Shown here: one piece after another, positions 26,727 to 33,980 of the stretch
How positions within the stretch are numbered: position 1 is the stretch's first letter
How the letters are laid out: the number at the start of each line of letters is the position of its first letter
From: Enterobacter hormaechei subsp. xiangfangensis
Lineage (GTDB): Bacteria; Pseudomonadota; Gammaproteobacteria; Enterobacterales; Enterobacteriaceae
DNA length: 64,000 bases
Assembly (NCBI RefSeq): GCF_001729785.1
Contig: NZ_CP017183.1
Location: 1-64,000 of the forward strand
Direction: 5' to 3'
Notes under the pieces: model-generated
What the model saw: the letters and a program-made list of their open reading frames with translations, nothing else
The model's database searches: none
Told to the model about the DNA's origin: nothing
Translations under genes and position numbers: made by a program

Positions 26727-27653
26727 ATGACCGATGCGAATGAAGGCAGAAACCGGCTGTTAAACGGCTGGCAGCTGTCGAAAATGTACACCTTTGAAGT
26801 GGCTGCCCGGCATGAGTCCTTCGCCCTGGCGGCGGCGGAGCTGTCGCTCAGCCCCAGCGCGGTGAGCCACCGCATTAACCTGCTGGAAGAGGAGCTGGGC
26901 ATTCAGCTGTTTGTCCGCTCACACCGTAAAGTGGAGCTGACGCAGGAAGGCAAGCGCGTTTACTGGACGCTGAAATCGTCCCTCGACACCCTGAATCAGG
27001 AGATCCTGGACATTAAAAACCAGGCGCTGTCAGGTACGCTAACGGTGTACTCCCGGCCGTCGATCGCCCAGTGCTGGCTGGTGCCGATGCTGGGGGATTT
27101 TACCCGCCGCTACCCGTCGATTTCACTTACTATTCTGACTGGTAATGATTACGTCAACATGCAGCGAACCGGCATCGATCTGGCGCTCTATTTCGACGAT
27201 ACGCCGCCAAACCACCTTTCTCATCACTTTTTGATGGATGAAGAGATTTTGCCCGTCTGCTCGCCGGCGTATGCCCGGGAGCATGAACTGCTGAAAAACC
27301 CCCATAACCTCAGCCACTGCACGTTACTGCACGACCGTCAGGCCTGGAGCAATGATTCCGGTACGGATGAGTGGCTGAGCTGGGCGCAGCATTACGCGGT
27401 GAATATGCCGTTATCATCGGGTATTGGCTTCGATCGTTCTGATTTAGCCATTATCGCGGCCATGAGTAATGTCGGGGTGGCGATGGGGAGAAAGCGGCTG
27501 GTGCAAAAACGTCTCGAACGGGGGGAGTTGATCGCACCCTTTGATGGGGAAACCCTCAAGTGCCATCAGCATTATTACGTCTCAACGCTTCCCGGCCGTC
27601 AGTGGCCGAAAATTGACGCCTTTATCGGCTGGCTAAGAGAGCTGGCGGGTTGA
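26727..27653 (+). CDS. dsdC: D-serine-responsive activator DsdC (LysR family)
   Basis: DsdC activates dsdXA in the presence of D-serine. The 308-aa protein has an N-terminal HTH (about 15-75, with SFALAAAELSLSPSAVSHRI) and a LysR ligand-binding domain with the conserved WSNDSGTDEW and GIGFDRSDLAI. I chose the ATG at 26727, which gives the same spacing to RNRLLNGWQL as in E. coli; in-frame GTGs lie at 26715 and 26724. Divergent from dsdX. Confidence 0.94.
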   Translation: MTDANEGRNRLLNGWQLSKMYTFEVAARHESFALAAAELSLSPSAVSHRINLLEEELGIQLFVRSHRKVELTQEGKRVYWTLKSSLDTLNQEILDIKNQALSGTLTVYSRPSIAQCWLVPMLGDFTRRYPSISLTILTGNDYVNMQRTGIDLALYFDDTPPNHLSHHFLMDEEILPVCSPAYAREHELLKNPHNLSHCTLLHDRQAWSNDSGTDEWLSWAQHYAVNMPLSSGIGFDRSDLAIIAAMSNVGVAMGRKRLVQKRLERGELIAPFDGETLKCHQHYYVSTLPGRQWPKIDAFIGWLRELAG

Positions 27654-27737
27654 AGAATTATTACGCTTTCGCTCTACACCAAATGTGAAAAAGCGTGCTA
27701 AATACAGGTAATGCTTTTGATTTTTCCAGGGTAAACC

Positions 27738-28850
27738 GTGTTAAAGCCTTTTATTGCCACTGCGATCTTACTCTCTTCCGGCTGGGCGACTGCCGCTGAG
27801 CCGCCGCTGACGGCTGCCCGTTACGCGCAGATGCTGGGCGTCGGGATGGATGTGGACTGGGCACGCACCGAGCGCGGCATACGCGAATTCGACCCGCTGG
27901 TGGTCCGTGATTTTCAGGCGAAAGGCATACACCATGTCCGTATTCGGGTGGCGGGCGAACCGACGGAAGCGCGGCTGATTCACCTGCGTAAGCTGGTGGA
28001 GGCATGCGAGCAATACGGCGTCATCCCCATCATCGCTTATCAGGCCGATGAATATAAAAACGACCCGAAAGCGGATACCGAAAAAGAGGTGATTAACTGG
28101 TGGATTGCCGTGGCGCACTATTTTGGTCAGCGCTCGCCGTTGCTAGGCTTTGACCTGATCTACGAACCGGCGGACAAGCTCAACCACAACGTTGCTTCGC
28201 TCAACCGGGTGTATGAGAAAGCGATCAAAGACATTCACGCCATTGATGCCAGCCGCATGATTTTTATCGCCCCTCGTCTGCGCGCCGCGCCGGAGGATTT
28301 ATCCACCCTGAAGCTGCCCGCGCACAGCCAGAATTACCTGCTGGCGGAGTGGCATATTTTCCCCTGGGGGCCGCTGAAAACGAACGGTAAATACCCGTGG
28401 ACGTCCGGAACTGCGGCTGAGAAAGCGGCTATCCGTAACCGAATCAACGCCGCGCTGCACTGGCAACAAAAAACCGGGCATGTGAGCTGGGTTGGCGGCT
28501 GGGGAGTGGGCGAATCGAAAAGCCTGACGCCAACCGCCTCGCAGATGGCGTTTGCCACGTTTATGGCGTGCGAGCTGCAACATGCCAACATCCCGTATGC
28601 GATAAACGCCGATGTTCAGTTTTATGACGGGGAAGAGGGGGCGTGGCGGCCTGCCCCAGAGCGGCTATTGCAGGCGATGATTGCGCCCGTCTGTGAAAAG
28701 CCCGGCGAGAAGCCGGGCCATCATGCGGTTAAACCGGCTGTTCGTGATGCGAGACACGCGACGCCAGCGGCAGCCAGCACAGCAAAATCAGCAGCCCCAT
28801 CAGGGTCATCAGCAAGCCTAAACTCGCCTGCCCGGTCTGCGGCATCATAG
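27738..28850 (+). CDS. Secreted GH5 (cellulase-family) like protein with an antisense-overlapping tail
   Basis: The 370-aa protein has a signal peptide (about 1-20, ending ATAA) and a (beta/alpha)8-type GH5 domain (about 30-315). The strand-4 motif is FDLIYEP with E143 as the possible acid/base, but the normally preceding Asn is Tyr. The strand-7 nucleophile position reads WVGGW (251-255) with no glutamate, so activity is doubtful. The last ~50 residues (after MIAPVCEK) are Ala/Ser/Pro-rich. They are encoded by DNA that holds the emrD terminator and the antisense of the emrD 3' end, so the tail may be an extension gained by read-through. Confidence 0.7.
   Translation: MLKPFIATAILLSSGWATAAEPPLTAARYAQMLGVGMDVDWARTERGIREFDPLVVRDFQAKGIHHVRIRVAGEPTEARLIHLRKLVEACEQYGVIPIIAYQADEYKNDPKADTEKEVINWWIAVAHYFGQRSPLLGFDLIYEPADKLNHNVASLNRVYEKAIKDIHAIDASRMIFIAPRLRAAPEDLSTLKLPAHSQNYLLAEWHIFPWGPLKTNGKYPWTSGTAAEKAAIRNRINAALHWQQKTGHVSWVGGWGVGESKSLTPTASQMAFATFMACELQHANIPYAINADVQFYDGEEGAWRPAPERLLQAMIAPVCEKPGEKPGHHAVKPAVRDARHATPAAASTAKSAAPSGSSASLNSPARSAAS
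28695..28718 (-). terminator. emrD terminator, inside the GH5 reading frame
   Basis: Read on the minus strand, GCCCGGC-TTCTC-GCCGGGC is followed by TTTTC, 10 bp after the emrD stop. On the plus strand it encodes EKPGEKPG in the GH5-like protein. Confidence 0.8.
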
Positions 28851-29913
28851 CCGAAAGCCAGGCCAGCGCGCCGGAACCGATGTTCTGCAAACCGCCCACC
28901 AGCGCGCCTGCCGTGCCTGCGAGGAACGGGAACGGCTCCATCGCGCCGCTGGTGGCGAGGGGAAACAGCATGCCCGCGCCGAAGAAGAACAGCGCTGCCG
29001 GGATGAGCAACGTCCAGACCGACATCACGTCAAACAGCCCCGGGATCCACATCATCAGCCCGGCCAGCAGACAGCTGATCACCGACTGCCACATCAGGGT
29101 GGAGAAACGCTTGTTCGGACGTCCGGCGAACCATGCGCCGAAGAACGCCGCCGGGATCGGCAGAATAAACAGAATACTCACCACCATACTGCTCAGGCCA
29201 AGGCCCGCGCCCAGCAGCACGCCGGAACAGGCTTCAAACACCGCAATGCCCGCCAGGCCGCCGATTAGCATCAACAGATAACAGGTAAAGGATCCATTAC
29301 CGAACAGCGTTTTGTAGCTGGCGATGAGCTTCGTGCGCGGCGCGTCTTTTGGGCGGGTTTCCGGCATCCAGCGCCCCATGCTGAAGGTGACAATAATGCA
29401 CAGCACCAGCAGGAAGGCATAACAGGCGCGCCAGGACCAGACGGTGTCCAGCAGACCCCCAATCAGCGGGGCCAGCAGCGGGCTGACCAGAATACCCATA
29501 TTTAACAGACTGTTGGCGTGGCGAAGCTGTGTGCCCTGGTACATATCACGCGGCAGGGTACGCGCCATAACCCCGCCGACGCCGGTGCCCACACCCTGAA
29601 GGGCGCTGGCGGCAATCAGGACGGTCAGGCTGTGAGTGGTAATGGCGATCATCGTCGCTACCATGAAAATGCTCATGCCCACCAGAATGACCGGACGACG
29701 CCCGACGCGATCGGACAGGGGACCATAAACCAGCTGTGAAACGCCATAGGTTAGCAGATAGGCTGCCATCACGCTCTGGACTGCACCTTCGCGGACGCTC
29801 AGATCTTTTGCCATATCGGCAATCGCCGGAATGTAGATGGTTTGCGCCATCTGCCCGACGGCCACCAGTAACACCAGCATCAACAATAAGTTCACGTTCC
29901 GTTGCTTTTTCAT
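28729..29913 (-). CDS. emrD: Multidrug efflux MFS transporter EmrD
   Basis: EmrD is a 12-helix inner-membrane drug:proton antiporter (DHA1 family) known from E. coli to expel uncouplers and other amphipathic compounds. The 394-aa protein has the E. coli length, with motif A YGPLSDRVGRRP between helices 2 and 3 and the conserved MEPFPFLAGTAGALVGGLQN. I start it at 29913 (MKKQRNVNLL); an in-frame start seven codons earlier exists. Its 3' end is overlapped in antisense by the GH5-like gene for 122 bp. Confidence 0.95.
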   Translation of the reverse strand: MKKQRNVNLLLMLVLLVAVGQMAQTIYIPAIADMAKDLSVREGAVQSVMAAYLLTYGVSQLVYGPLSDRVGRRPVILVGMSIFMVATMIAITTHSLTVLIAASALQGVGTGVGGVMARTLPRDMYQGTQLRHANSLLNMGILVSPLLAPLIGGLLDTVWSWRACYAFLLVLCIIVTFSMGRWMPETRPKDAPRTKLIASYKTLFGNGSFTCYLLMLIGGLAGIAVFEACSGVLLGAGLGLSSMVVSILFILPIPAAFFGAWFAGRPNKRFSTLMWQSVISCLLAGLMMWIPGLFDVMSVWTLLIPAALFFFGAGMLFPLATSGAMEPFPFLAGTAGALVGGLQNIGSGALAWLSAMMPQTGQASLGLLMTLMGLLILLCWLPLASRVSHHEQPV

Positions 29914-30088
29914 GTCGCTGAATACTTTTGCCAAAAGAGATAAATGAAGAATAAGTGACTATGCATTCCCATAAATGCGCGAGGAATCTACCACAGAGAG
30001 ATGACAATTTAAGCATTACTGTGATGAATGACAGAAGACGTGAAGGCAGGATTTGTAAACAAGATCGGCAACTAATGTTGCCAGTGAA

Positions 30089-30922
30089 TTACGCCAGGCG
30101 CAGCAGGATCGCACCGGCAGCAATTCCCAGTGCCGCCGCGATGCGCAGGCCGGCAACCTTCTCTTTTAAAAGCACAAATGCGATTAATGCGCCGAAGAGA
30201 ATAGAGGTTTCACGTAGTGCGGCGACCACAGCCAGCGGTGCCTGGGTCATCGCCCAGAGTGCCAGACCGTAAGATCCCATCGTCCCGACGCCGCCGAGCA
30301 GCCCTTTTTTCCAGTGCAGGCGCAGATAGCTGGACGCTTCGCGACGCCGCGCCACCATTGCCCAGCTCAGCAGACAGAAACCGTTCATGAAGAAGGTCCA
30401 GAGCGTGTAGCCCAGCGCAGTGTCCGAGAGTCGCACACCGGTGCCGTCCACCAGGGTATACCCGGCGATAAAACAGGCGTTCAGCAGCGCCAGCCAGATC
30501 CCCTTGCGTGACTGCATGCGGCCGTTCATCGCCATCGCCAGAATCGACAGACAAATGACCCCGATGCCGGACCACGCAAGCCAGGAGAGATGATCCCCGA
30601 GCACCATTACGCTGATCAGCGCCACCAGCAGAGGGGCCGTCCCGCGCATAAGGGGGTAGGTCTGGCTCATGTCGGAGACCTGATAAGTTTTTGCCACCAG
30701 TACCGTATACACCACCTGTAACGCACAGGAGACGAACAAATATGGCCAGCTTGCGGCAGTTGGCTGAGGAGAGAAGGGCAGTAAAATCAGGGCAATAAGC
30801 GCGGCTGAACCGCTGACCCCGATCGCCGAGTAGAGTTTATCCGTTCCGGCTTTAACGATGGCGTTCCAGCTGGCATGCAGCAGTGCGGCGAACAGTAAAA
30901 TGCAGAAAACGGTGATGGTCAT
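30089..30922 (-). CDS. EamA-family (DMT) transporter
   Basis: The 277-aa inner-membrane protein has ten predicted helices in two five-helix halves, typical of the EamA/DMT family (first half about 1-130, second about 140-277). Conserved LHASWNAIVK opens helix 1. Substrate unknown; such proteins often export metabolites. It has no strong Shine-Dalgarno. It stands alone between emrD and the GNAT gene, on the same strand as both. Confidence 0.85.
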   Translation of the reverse strand: MTITVFCILLFAALLHASWNAIVKAGTDKLYSAIGVSGSAALIALILLPFSPQPTAASWPYLFVSCALQVVYTVLVAKTYQVSDMSQTYPLMRGTAPLLVALISVMVLGDHLSWLAWSGIGVICLSILAMAMNGRMQSRKGIWLALLNACFIAGYTLVDGTGVRLSDTALGYTLWTFFMNGFCLLSWAMVARRREASSYLRLHWKKGLLGGVGTMGSYGLALWAMTQAPLAVVAALRETSILFGALIAFVLLKEKVAGLRIAAALGIAAGAILLRLA

Positions 30923-30984
30923 GGCGTATCGGTTGGGGAAATGTCATCCAACTGTAACATTCACCCGTCGATGCTGCCAGCCGC

Positions 30985-31431
30985 TTACACTGCGCAAAAA
31001 AGGCGGTGCGTCACCCGGGGTTCGTCTGACACCAGCCTGAAGCCCGCCCGATGGTAAAATCCGTACGCGGTTTCCGGCGCATGGGTATTAAGAAAATCAA
31101 ACCAGATGCTGGCATCCGCCATCACCACGGTCAAAAGTTGTTTGCCAATGCCCTGCCCACGGCACTTTTCGCTGACGTAGAGATGACGAATACGTCCGGC
31201 GCGCGGCTGCTGGCTGAACGGATCGCGGTTGAGGCCGCACACGCCCACCAGCCTGCCGTTAAGAAACGCCCCCAGCAGCTTTTCACCCGGCGCGTTAAAG
31301 CGGTTTTCACCCCGCTGCCAGTTCTCTTCCAGCCTGCGCAGCATATTGAAATTCAACGCGATACTCTCCGCCTTCAGGGCGATATAGCCCGGTTCATCAG
31401 GCGTAACAGGCTCAATTAACAGACGCGACAT
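30985..31431 (-). CDS. GNAT-family N-acetyltransferase
   Basis: The 148-aa protein has the GNAT fold, with motif A RIRHLYVSEKCRGQGIGKQLL (about 79-100) including the acetyl-CoA pyrophosphate-binding Q/R-x-x-G-x-G/A, and the C-terminal YGFYHRAGFR. Substrate is not predictable. It lies directly downstream of the tisB terminator on the same strand. Confidence 0.85.
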   Translation of the reverse strand: MSRLLIEPVTPDEPGYIALKAESIALNFNMLRRLEENWQRGENRFNAPGEKLLGAFLNGRLVGVCGLNRDPFSQQPRAGRIRHLYVSEKCRGQGIGKQLLTVVMADASIWFDFLNTHAPETAYGFYHRAGFRLVSDEPRVTHRLFCAV

Positions 31432-31446
31432 AGCATTCCCTCGTTA

Positions 31447-31474
31447 TTAAAGAGGGGCGGTTGCCCGCCCCTCT
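31447..31474 (-). terminator. tisB terminator
   Basis: On the minus strand AGAGGGGCGG-GCAA-CCGCCCCTCT is followed by TTTAAT, 22 bp beyond the tisB stop. Confidence 0.88.
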
Positions 31475-31495
31475 CAGGTGCGACTTGAACCTGAA

Positions 31496-31585
31496 TCACT
31501 TAACGTATTTCAGGACAGCATCAAGCAGTTGCAATACAGCAACAATGAGTTTGAGGACAAGTATGACCATATCCACGACGCTCAT
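31496..31585 (-). CDS. tisB: SOS-induced membrane toxin TisB
   Basis: TisB is a 29-aa inner-membrane peptide toxin that dissipates proton motive force after DNA damage and promotes persister formation. The translation is MSVVDMVILVLKLIV..., ending QLLDAVLKYVK. It is one amphipathic helix and agrees with E. coli TisB at most positions, with conservative changes. The ATG follows AAAAGGAGACGCGT. The start and stop were read directly; the frame has 30 codons. It is made from a LexA-controlled promoter near 31775 and is blocked by the IstR antisense RNA. Confidence 0.93.
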   Translation of the reverse strand: MSVVDMVILVLKLIVAVLQLLDAVLKYVK

Positions 31586-31656
31586 ACGCGTCTCCTTTTG
31601 GTTAAAAGGAGCACGATGCTGGCGTACCTTTCCGCCGCCTGTGGCCAGCACCTGGA

Positions 31657-31674
31657 TTGACGTAACACAGTGTG
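31657..31674 (-). promoter_or_regulatory. IstR target (standby site) in tisB mRNA
   Basis: The tisB transcript contains the exact complement of TTGACGTAACACAGTGTG, the first 18 nt of IstR-1 after its initial G (31902-31919). In E. coli IstR pairs here, about 100 nt upstream of tisB, to block ribosome standby and allow RNase III cleavage. The site is about 70-90 nt before the tisB start. Confidence 0.88.
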
Positions 31675-31773
31675 CTCACTTCAGGGGTTAAGGCACTGAC
31701 GGCACCACCCGTTTCAGCCAGGACTTCGTTGCGCCGGTAAACTGCGGCCCCCTCGCTCACTGCGAACACCCTC

Positions 31774-31803
31774 AGTATAGATAAATACTGTATGCATGAA
31801 CAG
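31774..31803 (-). promoter_or_regulatory. LexA-controlled tisB promoter
   Basis: A LexA box CTGTATGCATGAACAG (31788-31803) matches CTGT-N8-ACAG exactly. On the minus strand it overlaps the -35 hexamer TGTTCA and the spacer, 17 bp before the -10 hexamer TATACT (31774-31779). The tisB transcript would begin near 31767. Confidence 0.85.
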
Positions 31804-31865
31804 TATTTTATGGACAAATTTTGGAAGGCGATCCATACTCAAAAACGTCAAAATCCGTGCCGGAA

Positions 31866-31894
31866 TTGCGCGTTCGTCTTCGATCGCGTATACT
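31866..31894 (+). promoter_or_regulatory. Constitutive istR-1 promoter
   Basis: TTGCGC (31866-31871) and TATACT (31889-31894) are 17 bp apart, placing the start at G31901, the first base of the predicted IstR-1 RNA. It diverges from tisB. Confidence 0.75.
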
Positions 31895-31900
31895 TTTCGC

Positions 31901-31977
31901 GTTGACGTAACACAGTGTGTTCTGCGGCGACCAACCGCAAAACCCTGATAAAAACCTCGCTTAGGCGGGGTTTTTTG
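31901..31977 (+). ncRNA. istR: IstR-1 antisense small RNA
   Basis: This ~77-nt RNA starts GTTGACGTAACACAGTGTG, like E. coli IstR-1, and is perfectly complementary over 18 nt to the tisB mRNA leader. It ends with a rho-independent terminator AACCTCGC-TTAG-GCGGGGTT plus Ts (31953-31977). It inhibits tisB translation until SOS induction makes tisB mRNA exceed it. A longer LexA-dependent form, IstR-2, is known in E. coli and may also start upstream here. Confidence 0.9.
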
Positions 31978-32305
31978 TTTTCTGGACTGCCCATAAAAAG
32001 ACTGCTGTAAAAGCGAGGTTTCTGCTATTTAGCTTCGTTGTGAACGGGATAGCATCGCTTATGCAACTTTCTTTATAGAGATAGGTATTAGACTCATTTT
32101 GCAATGATTAAACTAAAAATGTGTGAACTAATAAAAACCGCTAATGCCCTTCAAGTAATTAAGTTGTTTCGTATATAACCTTAATAAATAAAATCGTACT
32201 GACTTATTTTTTATGTGAATGTTTATGTAAAGCAATTTTACTGGTTTGAATTTCTGGACTTTTCAATGTATATTTCTATAGCCACAATCATTGTGTGTAT
32301 ACATT
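31978..32305. other. AT-rich intergenic region before the Hcp cassette
   Basis: These 328 bases are much more AT-rich than the flanking core genes and hold no convincing gene. They must contain the promoter of the cassette at 32306; candidate A/T-rich -10 elements are too many to choose from. No integrase site, direct repeat or insertion sequence is evident. The sequence begins directly after the istR terminator, which marks the left edge of the accessory segment. Confidence 0.6.
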
Positions 32306-33019
32306 ATGCAAGCATCTGATTATTTAAAGATGAAGTTCCAGAGTGACAGGCAGTTGGCTATTTATGGACAGCAAGGTGTTGCAGGAACATGGCGAGCATT
32401 AAAGGGGATTGGCTCTGATATTTACTCAGGAATTGAGTGTGTAAGTTGGTACTCATCATGCTTAATCCCCAGCTATCACGATGTGTGTGACGAGCTTCTC
32501 TCCGAAGAAAAGAGAATGTACCTCTCAATCCTCTCGCTTTACCGTTATCGCGATGTAATAGCACACATGCTCTATCTTTATTTTGAACATGTTATTTCCG
32601 ATTCAGAAAACGGGAATGAACACAATCGCGTTCGCAAGATAGATTCAAAAGTAACAGGGCTTGTTAATAACATACCGACCAGCAAGGCCGCGCGTTTAGC
32701 AATAGCATGGGGTCTGGCCAAATCCCTGTCCGAATCAGGCCTGCTGTCTGAAATCGTCGTCGAACGGCTTGCACGCCGCGTACCTAACGTTGTCATGGCG
32801 CTTCAATTGATTGGAACGGAACAGAAGTGCGCTCTTGCTGCTCGCCGCCTGAAAACATTGGACCCTAAGTATTACGCCACCCTCTATGCCGCACAACTGG
32901 AGATGCTTTACTACTTTTTTGAGCCTTTCCTGTCTGAACTCATTAAGAAGGTGCAGTTGGGATTCTATAAGGATTTCGATGCAATTTATAAAGACTTAAA
33001 GAGCACGGAGCATGTTTAA
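32306..33019 (+). CDS. Unrecognised 237-aa protein, candidate T6SS effector
   Basis: I do not recognise this family. The protein is largely helical, with amphipathic or hydrophobic stretches around residues 65-95 (YLSILSLYRYRDVIAHMLYL), 125-145 (ARLAIAWGLAKSL) and 195-215 (YYATLYAAQLEMLYYFFEPF). It has no signal peptide and a basic middle part. Its gene overlaps that of a two-helix membrane protein by 8 bp and is followed by an orphan hcp. That layout resembles effector-immunity pairs delivered by Hcp, such as pore-forming Ssp6 of Serratia; this is inference only. Start ATG at 32306 chosen; no good Shine-Dalgarno is visible. Base composition is AT-rich. Confidence 0.7.
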   Translation: MQASDYLKMKFQSDRQLAIYGQQGVAGTWRALKGIGSDIYSGIECVSWYSSCLIPSYHDVCDELLSEEKRMYLSILSLYRYRDVIAHMLYLYFEHVISDSENGNEHNRVRKIDSKVTGLVNNIPTSKAARLAIAWGLAKSLSESGLLSEIVVERLARRVPNVVMALQLIGTEQKCALAARRLKTLDPKYYATLYAAQLEMLYYFFEPFLSELIKKVQLGFYKDFDAIYKDLKSTEHV

Positions 33020-33194
33020 GAGTCTGTTATCAATTCTATTCACGGATATTTTATTCCCTGTTTATATTTTTGCGTGCGCCTCTTTGTTTCTGTGGTTAGT
33101 GCCTGACCACTGGGTATTACTAACATTCATTTCTATCATTGTATTTATTATTGTACATCCGATAATTTTCGGCCACTTTGATAAGTACGATTAA
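33012..33194 (+). CDS. Small two-helix membrane protein, candidate immunity protein
   Basis: The 60-aa protein is mostly two hydrophobic helices (about 4-30: LLSILFTDILFPVYIFACAS..., and 34-52: VLLTFISIIVFIIVHPIIFG) with a short charged tail FDKYD. The ATG lies within the last codons of the upstream gene (8-bp overlap), with GGAG just before it, so translation is coupled. A membrane protein so tightly coupled to a putative membrane-active effector would suit an immunity role. That function is inferred from position only. Confidence 0.65.
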   Translation: MFKSLLSILFTDILFPVYIFACASLFLWLVPDHWVLLTFISIIVFIIVHPIIFGHFDKYD

Positions 33195-33217
33195 ATCATA
33201 TAAAAAGGATTTTTTTT

Positions 33218-33697
33218 ATGTCAAACCCAGCTTATTTGTTTTTAACAGATGAAAATGGTTCTCCCATGGTTGGCTCTTGCCTTGTGTCAGGGCGTGAAGG
33301 TGCAATTGAACTCAAATCGTTCACTCATAATGTCAATATCCCAGTCGACGGAAATACCGGGAAATTAACGGGCACGCGCATACACATGCCCGTCATGTTT
33401 CAGAAGGAATTTGATCGTGTAACCCCGATTTTATTTCGGGCGCTGAGTACGGGAAGAATGCTCAAGTCAGCCACTATTAAGATGTTTCAGATTAATGAGG
33501 CGGGTTTAGAACAGGAATATTTTAATATCCTTCTGGAGAATGTGAAAATAACCTCAATCACACCAGACCTGTATCCCGGCGCAAACACCGGAACACACCT
33601 TGAAACGGTTGTTATACGCTACGAGAAAATCACCTGGAAGCATTGTGACGGCAATGCCATCTATAGTGATGCCTGGAATGAGCGAGCAACGTACTGA
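33218..33697 (+). CDS. Orphan Hcp (T6SS tube protein, TssD)
   Basis: Hcp hexamers form the inner tube of the type VI secretion system and can carry small effectors in their lumen. The 159-aa protein is a full-length Hcp: it starts with YLFLTDENGSPMVGS, has the conserved TGKLTGTRIHMPV and EYFNILLENVKITSI, and ends with the family signature YEKITWKH.DGN.IYSDAWNERATY. No other T6SS core gene lies in the window, so it is an orphan hcp that would depend on an apparatus encoded elsewhere. AAAAAGGA precedes the start by about 11 bases. Confidence 0.93.
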   Translation: MSNPAYLFLTDENGSPMVGSCLVSGREGAIELKSFTHNVNIPVDGNTGKLTGTRIHMPVMFQKEFDRVTPILFRALSTGRMLKSATIKMFQINEAGLEQEYFNILLENVKITSITPDLYPGANTGTHLETVVIRYEKITWKHCDGNAIYSDAWNERATY

Positions 33698-33804
33698 AAC
33701 GTGATCCCTGACGCATTTTTGCGCAGATGAAAATATTTCCATTGTCACGCCCGAAAACCTGTGTTTGTATAAATTCAATCAATGATTCCAAACACAGGTC
33801 CCCA

Positions 33805-33903
33805 ATGACTTCATCCATCTTCACTTCGACCCTACTAAAAACTGCGCAACCTGCCGCAGTGGTCGTCGTGCGTGTGGTGGTGGTCGTCGGCAATGCGCCG
33901 TAG
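33805..33903 (+). CDS. ivbL: ilvB operon leader peptide IvbL
   Basis: This 32-aa leader peptide is the sensor of the ilvBN attenuator. It is rich in valine codons: the end reads AAVVVVRVVVVVGNAP, with nine valines. Ribosome stalling when valyl- or leucyl-tRNA is scarce prevents the downstream terminator from forming. It agrees with E. coli IvbL in length and in its C-terminal half. It is followed 23 bp later by the attenuator hairpin. Confidence 0.95.
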   Translation: MTSSIFTSTLLKTAQPAAVVVVRVVVVVGNAP

Positions 33904-33926
33904 GGACTGGATCAACACACGAATCC

Positions 33927-33961
33927 AAAACCCCGCCGGCGCAAACCGGGCGGGGTTTTTC
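33927..33961 (+). terminator. ilvBN transcription attenuator
   Basis: A strong GC stem AAAACCCCGCC/GGGCGGGGTTTT followed by Ts lies after ivbL. It is the terminator arm of the attenuator and stops transcription when branched-chain aminoacyl-tRNAs are plentiful. Confidence 0.9.
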
Positions 33962-33980
33962 GTTTAGGACCCCTCCCGGA

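Noticed and set aside
31461-31691. Plus-strand short frames opposite tisB
   Set aside because: The minus-strand frame gives a clear TisB sequence with LexA promoter and terminator; the plus-strand frames resemble nothing.
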